Shown one piece after another: positions 20,409 through 29,116 of a stretch of 64,000 nt of DNA. Within the stretch, counting starts at the first letter, position 1, and every line of letters starts with the position of its first letter. The notes below the pieces were generated by a model. The model was not told where the DNA came from, searched no databases, and saw only the letters and a list, made by a program, of their open reading frames with translations. Both the position numbers and the translations under genes were made by a program. Origin of the DNA: Lunularia cruciata. Taxonomy: Eukaryota; Streptophyta; Marchantiopsida; Lunulariales; Lunulariaceae. The DNA is taken from assembly GCA_948567375.1 (NCBI GenBank), contig OX419756.1, forward strand, positions 33,272,552 through 33,336,551, written 5' to 3'.

Positions 20409-23400
20409 CAATTCCAGACCTTTAGAGTACTGTTTTGGAATGTTCATGGGCTCACACATACCAAGTACTCCAGCGCTAAGCCTTTGTGGGATGATGCTCA
20501 TCTGATCAATCTTGTGGAGACATGGGAACATGAAGGAAACACCATTCAAGACATTGAAGGATTCACTCTTGTTGGTTCAACCTGGAACAAGCGGAGACAA
20601 CACAAAGGAAGGGGCTTTGGAGGTATTGCTACTTAAGTCAGATTTGGCTTTGAGAAATCAGTCTCTTTGATAGGTCAAGATTCAAGTGGACAATACCATT
20701 GGCTGAGGATTGGAGGAGTTGCCACACCTTGCTTCATTGCTGTTTGTTACTTTGCCCCGTTGACATCACCAATCTATTCAAGTGGACTTCTCAACACCAT
20801 GCAGCCTTTCCATTCCTTGACGAAGGATGTGTTAGAGTTTCAAAGTAAAGGTGCAGTCCTTGTTCTTGGTGATTTCAATGCTAGGATCCAAGCCTCTCAG
20901 ATCCCTGACTTGAGCGACCTTGAGAATGATCCTTTCCACAGCTTGATAGACCATTCCAGTGCTTGGTCACGCTCTTCCAAAGATCCTATGTCCAATTCCA
21001 TGAGTGAGCACTTTTTGAGCTTTGGTGCCAATTGTAGCTTGAAGATCTTGAATGGCCTTTCTCAATTTCCAGAAACTTGTAAAAGCACATGCTTTGCCTC
21101 AGGTGGATCAAGCACCATAGATTATATGCTCACTTCAGCTAATGATATCCATCTTGTCTCAGATTTTGCTGTTTTAGATCCTCAACCAGAATCAGACCAT
21201 GCACCTCTATCCTGTACCATCCTTTTTCCTTGCCTCAATAGAACCACATTACCTATAGACCATGCTTTTAGAGGCAAACTTCGTCTATATTTTCACAAGA
21301 GAGACTTGTACCAACAAGCTATCCAAGAGAAATTGAGTTCTATGGAGTGGAGTTCTGATTTTCAACAACGTAGTGATCAATTGATTGAACTTCTTCAATC
21401 TACATCAACTTCTTTGTTTCCAAGAGGCTCCCACAGGAAGAGACTTGGTCTCCCTTGCAATAGATGGTTTGATGCTGATTGCAAAATGGCAAGGATCAAA
21501 GCTATGGATAGATCTCTTGATCAGATTGCACAAAATCAAGCTTTTGTTTTATACAGAAAGTTGGTGAAGTGCAAAAAGCGGGCATTTCTAAGACTCAAAG
21601 GAGTTGAGTTGAGCACTGAATTGAGGAGCAATCCCAAGGCTTTCTGGAAGAAAGTAACCATCAGATCTCCATCTCCATTGCTGGACCTGAATGAGCTTTG
21701 TGACTATGTGAAGGATTTGTACTTTTTCCCAAATGCTCCAAGCATGGCACCTTGCCTTGGATCTGCTCTCACCATCTCTGAAGCTGATGTCAAGTACCAA
21801 TTGAAGAAGTTGGCCAATGGTAAGGCTGAAGACCTTGATGGACTATGTGTTGAACTTCTGAAGTGGGGCGGTAGCCAACTGATTTCAATACTCACTTCTC
21901 ATTTGAATGAGGCAATCAAGTGTGGCTTTCCGGATAGATGGTGCTTCAAGAAGGTAGTTCCTATTCACAAGTCTGGCCAGAGAGATGTTGTCACCAATTA
22001 CCGTACCATACTTGTTGGTAGTGTCTTTGCCAAGTTGTATGGTCGAATTTTGGAGTCAAGGTTGAGCACTTGGGCTCAAAAGCACAAAATTCGAGCTAAG
22101 TGCCAAGCTGGTTTCAGATTAGGCTTTAGTACTTTGGACCACCTATTGGTACTTCATGTTTTGTGGTGCAAATCCAAGGGGGTTGGGAGAGCTCTCTATG
22201 TTGCCTTTATTGATTTCAGGAAGGCCTTTGATAAGGTGCTCAGGAAATCTCTAAGTGAGAGACTCATTGAAGTGGGTGTTTCAGCTGATCTGATTGGTGC
22301 TATCTCTAGACTCTATGAGAAAGTGATTGTGAAACTTTCATCTTTGAGCTCTCAAGATGTCCTTAGCACAATGGGTGTGATCCAAGGCTGCTCTCTGTCT
22401 CCAACTCTGTTCGGAATCTTCATCGATGATCTAGAGAGTCTACTCATGGAAGCTGGAGCTACAGGTGTACAGGTTGGCTCTTTGATGATACATGCACTCC
22501 TTTATGCAGATGATGTAGTGCTTCTCTCCACAAATCCACAGAGTTTACAAAAGCTGTTGGATTCTCTACTTTGCTTTTGCAATCAAACAAAGATGGAGGT
22601 GAACCTTGACAAGTCCAAGGTCATTGTGGTGGGTTCTAAAGGTGTCACACCTTTCTTTTTTGATGGACAGCAATTGGAGCAGGTTTGTTCTTATAAGTAC
22701 TTGGGCCTTGAGTTTTCTCATGACTATAGTTGGTCTACTTGTGTGAAGATGAGAATCAATGCAGACTTTAGAGCTTTGTATTCACTCATGAACCGCAGTA
22801 GACTTGCTCACCTCACCACATGGGAGTTGAAGAAGGTGCTGTTCAGATCTCTTGTGCAGCCGGTGGTTCTCTATGGTGCTCAGATTTGGGGTCCAGGTAC
22901 TAAGAAGACATGGTGGCAAAAGGTGGAGAAAGTTCAGAAATTGTTTTTGTGTGATGAACTTGGGGTGAGGACTCAAACTCCTTATGTATTCTTGCTTGCT
23001 GAAACAGGATTTTTACCTCTTGAGGCTGAAGCTTTGTTTTTAGCTATCACATATGCCACTAAGGTGAGGTCCATGGAGCATGAGAGACTTCCCTACCAAG
23101 CTTTTTGTGCCACTCTATCTGTCGGTTGGTATACAGATCTGATTGCATGGGCCACAAGGTGGAATGTTTCTGAGCGACATTGGAGATTGGAGCCTATTGC
23201 ACTTCGAGAGGTGATCAAGGAGCAGTTTTTACTTTGCTTATGGCAGCAACCCAGTACCAAGATGGTGTTCTATCAGCAGTTTGTAAATCCTATGTTGGTG
23301 TATTGTGAGCAAGATTATCTCTTGGCTAGGATTTCTACTTCATTGAGACATGTTATCGCTCAATATAGAACTAGTTCTCATAGACTAGAAGTAGAACAAG

Positions 23401-23642
23401 GACGTTGGCAGCAGATAGAGCACTCCATGCGACTTTGCAAATTGTGTATTATGAGCAAAGTTGAGGATGAGCATCATGTGTTTGTTGATTGCCCTTGTTA
23501 CATGCAGATTAGAGTTAGACATCAGATTACTTGCAGTGACTTCTCAACTCTCTTACAGGTTGAAGCTTTAGCATTAGGGAAGTACATGACAGAAGTTACT
23601 TTACATCGGACCAATTTGTTACAAATTGGTCCGATGCCCTAG
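20409..23642 (+). pseudogene. LINE ORF2 (APE-RT) with one nonsense codon
   Basis: Carries the same endonuclease TAA (20634-20636) as L2 and L3; otherwise open for 991 residues from 20667. RT motif YADDVVLLS and the CKLC...HH...C knuckle are intact. Private changes include RLYFHKRD, EQVCSYKYLG and INADFRAL. The shared stop groups L5 with L2 and L3 as descendants of one stop-bearing source. Confidence 0.9.
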
Positions 23643-23752
23643 GCCCTTGCCTAGGCTCACATTTCATGTGTTTTGTATTGTGTTTCCAGCCTTTTGACTC
23701 TTTGGGTCTTTCGGGCTTTATATTTCATTGTTTCATTGTTTCATTGTTTCAT

Positions 23753-24199
23753 TGATTGCTCAATGGTGAGAGCTCAGGCTATTGCAACAATAGTTGAGTC
23801 ATACAATGTGCTAGTTGGAGAAGCAGTGTTGTATCCCATGGGTTTCAGTATTGACTATTGGGAGGAGACAGTCTCCTATAGACCAAGTTGGCAGTCTAGT
23901 GAGGGACGAGTATATCACCTACCGATATGCTTTAGTAGTGATAGTCTTGGCTCACTATAGTCCAAGACCATGGCAACATAACTTTCACCTTTCAATGGTG
24001 TAGTTACTTGGCCTAGTGACTTGTTGGAGTGGAAGGCCCATGCAAAGGATACTCCAATACCAAAGGAGATCACTTGGATTTGGAGTACAAGTGGGATTGT
24101 TCTATCTACCTTGGATGTTCCATTGTGGAGTTTGGAGGAGGCAACATGGAGATCAGTTGGTGCAGCATGGCTTGGAGTGGAGCCTTTGTACCATCTAAA
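23753..24199 (+). pseudogene. G1 protease C-terminus and linker to the methyltransferase
   Basis: Continues the protease after L5. The VLVGEAVLYPMGFSIDYW segment matches G2 (VLVGGAVLYPMG) and fits the C-terminal retropepsin motif (hydrophobic-hydrophobic-Gly, then ...GxxID). The ~110 residues after it have no function I recognise; they are conserved between G1 and G2 (SGIVPSTLDVPLW-like), so they belong to the polyprotein. Confidence 0.7.
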
Positions 24200-24263
24200 A
24201 CAATGAAACAATGAAAAAATGAAATATAAAGCCCGAAAGACCCAAAGAGTCAAAAGGCTGGAA
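24200..24263 (-). mobile_element. LINE scrap L6 (terminal ~60 bp only)
   Basis: A minus-strand insertion consisting of the repeat tail and the last ~40 bases of the LINE 3' UTR (AAAGCCCGAAAGACCCAAAG and the bases around it). G1 sequence resumes directly on both sides. It lacks the paired hairpins. This is the shortest LINE product in the window. Confidence 0.85.
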
Positions 24264-25330
24264 ATGAGATGAGTGTGAGGATGAGCCTCCAAAGTTGATT
24301 ACTTTGACACCTTTGGATACCATACTCATTTCTTAGCAGTATCCAATAGAGAAGATATGTCTATTGGAGTTGTTTGGTGGGATAAGCACCAAACTAGCTA
24401 TTACAAGCAAGTATACAAGTATAGAGGTACATGTATGTGGAGAGAGATGAGGTTATTAGGCGAGTCTCTCTACATCATATGGCACACTTGGCCTATTGGT
24501 ATTGGGAGATATTATTGATGTCAACGGTCAGAGGTTACCAAAAGGCCCTACCAACAGACATTTCCTTATTGGGAGTGCATGATCTAGAGAGACATGAGCA
24601 TGTTCACTTGGTGATTTCTAGATGGTCATGTTAGGGACATACACGTGTTGGCCAAGGTTTGGGTCTTTAGGATCCTTGTTTTGGTGTGTTTTGGGAGATG
24701 TTATGGATACTACAACTTCTCCAAGTCCATCAATCCATTTCTCCAACTTACCTTTTGGAGAACATTTCTTTGATGGGTGATTCTTGCACTAGAGTTGCGA
24801 TGAGTACACATCAGGTCCATTCTTGTATGGGACCTGCTGTATGTTAGATGTAGCTAGAGTGGGATTATGGGCTCATTGTCTTTGTCTTTGGTGGACAAAC
24901 CTCTTACCCATAGAGGTTTTATAACGTTTCTATGATAGGATTCAATGACTTGACCACATCCTTGTTGATGATATCTAGGATGTTGGATGTCAATCTCAGA
25001 CGGTGGTAGTGGCTGATAGGTCACCTATGGTAGTGGTGAACCTAGTTGGACAGCCTAGAGCTGGATTTCCCACACTCATGAGTTTCCTATGCTCTCATGC
25101 TTTTTGAGAGAGAAGACCTAGACTTGTTTGGGACTCATAGTTCCAGCAGTTGGTAGAACTCAACGCTGATGAGAGAGAGTGGATGATGGGTTTTTGCACC
25201 GGTATTACCGCTGTTCCAACAATGTTAGAGACATCCAAGCATCAAGTGTTAGGTTAGGCTATGGACTTGAATTGTTTGACTTGGATTGTGAGCCTTTGCT
25301 TAGCAAAGCAACATAGGTTGTGCTTGATAA
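24264..25330 (+). pseudogene. C5 cytosine DNA methyltransferase domain inside gypsy G1
   Basis: One continuous frame, broken only by stops and substitutions that look like transitions, shows the conserved C5-methyltransferase motifs in order. Motif I is LLELFGGISTKLAI near 24362-24403 (LFGGISTGLAV in G2). Motif IV is W-S-C-stop-G at 24623-24637, where WPCQG is expected; the catalytic Cys codon 24629-24631 survives. Motif VI is LLENI at ~24752-24766. A motif VIII-like block ends WWTNLLP near 24900. A motif IX-like block is ADEREWMMGF at ~25168-25197, and a motif X-like block LG-stop-AMDLNCLTW lies near 25249-25284. Motif layout and the RAHR-type block look closer to DNMT3/DRM than DNMT1; that is inference. 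It sits between protease and RT, so it was a polyprotein domain. This copy is dead. Confidence 0.8.
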
Positions 25331-26773
25331 GCATCACCACTTGGACACTTGTGAGCCTTGTGTCTATTGAGACAATTTAGGCACATGCTGGGGGCAATGA
25401 ACCGAGTAGATAGGGTATTCTTGGGATGCAACCAAATGCTACTAAGGAGAGTGGTCTACTTGGAGTCCATCCAGGTGAGCATGGTCTACTTGGATTACAC
25501 CCTTGGTCTACTTGGGATGCAGCTAGAGGATGTGTGGAGCTTGCAGCCAGATTATCAGGAGTTTTTCACACAAAGGTTAGCACCTCTCGTGCTTGGAGGC
25601 ATGATACTATTGCTCCCAAGGGCCTAGTGTAGCAGCCAATCAACACATCTTTCACTCCTAAGACAATTATAGAGGATACTTGGGAGCCATATCTTGGACC
25701 CAAGCTTACAGGAGAGGAAAGATGGAGAGTTTGGAGGTTCTTGAGGAGCTACACAAGTTGTTTTGCCTTCAGTTGAAGATTTTGGGTGCTCTAAAAGGAC
25801 CTAGTATACGGGTTGAGCGGACTAGCAATACACCAGTTTTCTAACGTCCTTATCGATATAGTGATATGGAAACGACATTGATTCAAAGCCGGAGTAGTGA
25901 CCTTTTTGAGGCTCGTTTGGTGGAGATTTCACATAGAGAGTATGCATCAGCGATAGTGATGCCAGACAAGAAGGATATGCATGGCAACTACACATATAGG
26001 TGGATGTGTGGAGATTACCGTCCTATCAACCAATAGACCAGGGCTGATGGGTATGCCATGCCTACATTGGAGGAGATTTTTGATGCAATTGGGCATGTAA
26101 AGGTCTTCAATACTTTGGATCTTTGAGCGGGATATTATCAATTGCCAATCAGAGAGGAAGACAAGTCCAAGATAGCATTCTATGCTATTGATCTTCATGG
26201 TAAGGATACGGTATATCAGTGGAGGTTCTTACCATTTGGGTTAAAGAATGCTCCTGTTGAGTTCTAGATGGATAGGATCCTAGCTAGATTGGATTTTGCT
26301 TGGTGCTATATTGATGACATTTTGGTCTATAGCACTACTATGGAAGAGCATGAGAGACAATTGTTGGACGTGTTTGAGAGGTTGAGATCTCATGGACTCA
26401 AATTACATCTTGGGAAGTGTAGGTTCTTCTATGACCAGGTTGAGTATTTGGGTCACACTATCTACCTTGGAGAACTTGGTGTTCAGCAAACCAAGGTGGA
26501 GGCTATTGCACGTATTTCTTGGCCTAAGGATGTGAGCAAAGTGCAATCATTCCTTGGGTTGGCAAACTTCTATTAACGCTATGTTAGAGGATTTAGTGCC
26601 ATTGCCAAGGGCTTGACAAAGTTGACCAAGCTAACATAAGAGTGGTGTTGGGGAGATGAGTAGGAGAGAGCTTTTGTAGAGCTCAAGAGAGGTTGACATT
26701 TGCTCCTATTTTGAGGAGACCAATCAAAAGACGACCATTTCAAGTTCATATTGATTTCAAGTTCATATTGATT
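25331..26773 (+). pseudogene. G1 reverse transcriptase
   Basis: The RT core runs from about 25900: VMPDKKD, CGDYRPIN, TLDL-stop-AGYYQLPI, KIAFYA, WRFLPFGLKNAP, the catalytic CYIDDILVYS (~26305-26334), LHLGKCRFF and VEYLGHTI, then the connection segment ending FLGLANFY. These are typical Ty3/gypsy RT blocks. Stops occur at 26578-26580 and other sites where Arg or Gln is expected. 25331-25700 links methyltransferase to RT and has no motif I know. L7 interrupts the start of RNase H (17-bp tandem duplication at 26739-26772). Confidence 0.85.
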
Positions 26774-26849
26774 CTTATTTCGCTTAAAAACTCTTACATA
26801 TTTTCGAAGGTTTGAGAGAGGAGATTTTCCCAAAAATTCAGAAACTCAT

Positions 26850-28291
26850 ATCTCAGCACTTGCTCATTCAAACCTTTCGATTTTGGTCTCGTTTGAAGCG
26901 CCTTGCCAAGAGCTTTCCATGGACACCAAGATGGCACGATTCTAAGCCTTGTTGCGAAAGTTATGGGTACTTGAATTTTCTGACACAGGTTCAATATTTG
27001 AGAGTTTGTTTCTTCATCATCAAGAGTCCAAATTGAGTGATTTTTGTGGCATTGGATGCGCCTTGAAGAGCTCTTTAGATTGATATAAAGCATGCTGAAA
27101 ACCCACATCTGTGCATAGAGTTACAAGGATTCGAATTCTGTCATATTGGGCAGATTTTAGGGTTTGGACTATAAATTCGAGTGTCTGTATCTCTGCCACT
27201 ACTTGGGCAAATGGAGTGATTGAAATCTCATTAGAAGCGCTATGCTGAGAGCTTTCTTTCAAAGTAAAGGTTGTCCAGTTTGGAGCGGTACTCAGGGAGA
27301 TCTGGATTTTTCAATGCTGAGAAAGTTTTGAATAGTCTTTGTTATTGTGCGAGAATTGGAAAGGCTATTGCTCTGTGGTCACAAGTGCAAATCCAGTGAA
27401 AGTTGCTGCATCAGAATCTATGATTTCCAAGCTCTCTTTCAAGGCCAAGATCGCAGCACATGGAGGTTTGAGCAAGCAGTGGTGGTAATTCTCATTCTGT
27501 CACATCTCGTGCATCTTGGTGTTTGGAGTACCAACTTTGCAGTGCCAGTTCTACTCACTCACAGATCCAATCCAGGTGATTCTTGAGTCATAAGAACCAC
27601 ATGGTCATAGGCTTTCTATTAAGTCTATACTTGAAAGATTTGAATATCCAACGCAGATGATATGACCATTTGTTTCACTGTAGCACTTGCAACTACTTGG
27701 TGTTAAAATCTGCACATGTGAAGTAGGATTGCTCTATACTTATAGTTCCAAATCAGATGGTTTTTGTGGCAATAGAACAAGCATTGTGCAAGGTTTCTAT
27801 AGAGATTTGATTTGTAGAAATTGAAGGTCAGATAAGGAAGTTATGATAGTTTGAAATTTGTGACTCTTTGGACATCATAACATTGTGAAGTGCAAATTCA
27901 AGCTATTGTATCTTTGTACTCAATGATCCAAATGAAGTGATCTTTGTGTCTTTAGAATCAGCTCCCTCAGACCTTTAGACTGAAAATTGATTGCTATAGG
28001 TTAGGTCACAAATTAGAAGCTCTAGGTCCCTCAAATTTCGCAGCCTTTGGTATCTGTGTGCACTGCAGATTTAAAAGATAGTATCTTTGCACTCACATAT
28101 TCAAATGAGATGATTCTTATCTCATTAGAATCAGCTTTTCAAGGTCTTTACTTCAACACCAGCCTAGTAGTGCTTACAATTGTAAAACAGTAGTGCTACC
28201 TACTTGAAAATCCTAAAGTTTTGGTGTTGGAAGTAAAACTTCCAGATTGATCGTGAGTGATAAGTGATTGTCACAATGGAGGGAGTCCAAG
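26850..28291 (+). repeat. Degenerate ~180-bp tandem monomers forming the LINE-B 5' UTR
   Basis: Core starts (TCCAAAT-type followed by a GTGATT and CATTAGAA block) fall at 27027, 27207, 27387, 27566, 27747, 27927 and 28101. Spacings are 180, 180, 179, 181, 180 and about 174 bp. A further degenerate unit lies near 26870. The array is longer than in subfamily A but in the same phase, and its last monomers end just before ORF1. Probably the promoter region. Confidence 0.85.
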
Positions 28292-29116
28292 ATGGTGAAA
28301 GACATTGCTGATATAGCCATGAAGCAACAACAATTAGCTGAAATGTATAGGAAAGCAAATGATTTCCACAAGGACCTTAGAAGCTTCATGGCACCTATGT
28401 CCCAGTGCATGAGTACTCTCATGACTGATATGGAATTTGTAAAGGTTGAGATCAGTAGTGTCAAAGAGTCTTTGAACCTAGTCAATCAAGAGATTCAAGA
28501 CCTCAAGAAGAGTTCTATCTCTTTGTTAACATCAACCAAGTGGATGGTTGATGCTACCAAGAAAGTTGCTTCCTTGGGAGCACAAGCCAACGATATTGCT
28601 ACACAAGGCGGAGGGCTCCAACAGATTGTGGACACATTAGAAGTGAAGATGAAGTCTTATGCTGAAGCTACTAAGGTGGCTCAAATCTCTTGCTTGCAAG
28701 AGCATGAGGTTGAGAAGGAGAACCAATTGGTCAGAATGAAGAACTTGAGAATTTCCGGTTTGCCAGAGACTGAGAAGGAAGACACCAAGGCCATAGTATG
28801 TGAGTTTATTGCTGATTCTTTGAGAGTCCATGATCCTCAGATTTTGCAAGCATATAGATTGGGACAACAAGGTGCACAACCAAGAAGCATTTTGGTGAGG
28901 TTTGGCTCAGAAACTCAAAGGAATACAGTGATGGATAGCAAGGCTATACTGAAGGGGCGGCGTATTTGGTTGGACCCTGATCTCACACCTCTCCAATGGC
29001 AAGCAAAGAAGGGAGAATTAGCAAAAGTGAAGGAGGCTCAACAAGCAGGTTTTGTTGCATTCTTGAGAGACAATAGAGCTGTGATCACCCAAAGGAAGTT
29101 GTCAACTACCGCATAG
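28292..29116 (+). CDS. LINE ORF1 protein, subfamily B
   Basis: About 274 residues from the ATG at 28292 (MVKDIADIAMKQQQLAEMY). An upstream ATG at 28276 corresponds in position to the A-type start but is out of frame by one base. Residues ~1-135 form the coiled coil and are clearly diverged from A. From LQEHEVEKENQLVRMKN onward the protein is almost identical to A. The RRM-like core and basic C-terminus are intact. Ends KLSTTA-UAG with the same CAATTC context. Confidence 0.88.
   Translation: MVKDIADIAMKQQQLAEMYRKANDFHKDLRSFMAPMSQCMSTLMTDMEFVKVEISSVKESLNLVNQEIQDLKKSSISLLTSTKWMVDATKKVASLGAQANDIATQGGGLQQIVDTLEVKMKSYAEATKVAQISCLQEHEVEKENQLVRMKNLRISGLPETEKEDTKAIVCEFIADSLRVHDPQILQAYRLGQQGAQPRSILVRFGSETQRNTVMDSKAILKGRRIWLDPDLTPLQWQAKKGELAKVKEAQQAGFVAFLRDNRAVITQRKLSTTA

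Larger units (their letters stand above)
18600..23752 (+). mobile_element. LINE copy L5 (subfamily A, full length)
   Basis: Complete plus-strand A element inserted in G1 with a 6-bp duplication TGATTG (18594-18599 and 23753-23758). The 5' edge carries about six TGGAG units before the common TTTCGAAAG start. The 5' UTR lacks about 90 bp relative to L3, around 18855. ORF1 is 19569-20408, ORF2 20409-23642, and the tail has several TTTCATTG units. Confidence 0.93.

Noticed and set aside
24016-24214. Three overlapping ~60-codon plus-strand frames as small genes
   Set aside because: They are alternative frames of the G1 protease-methyltransferase linker; only one frame matches G2.
26739-26772. The 17-bp tandem repeat before L7 as its target-site duplication
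   Set aside because: The second copy is on the same side of L7, not at its 3' end. Only TTGATT is found on both sides, so the longer repeat is 5'-junction filler.
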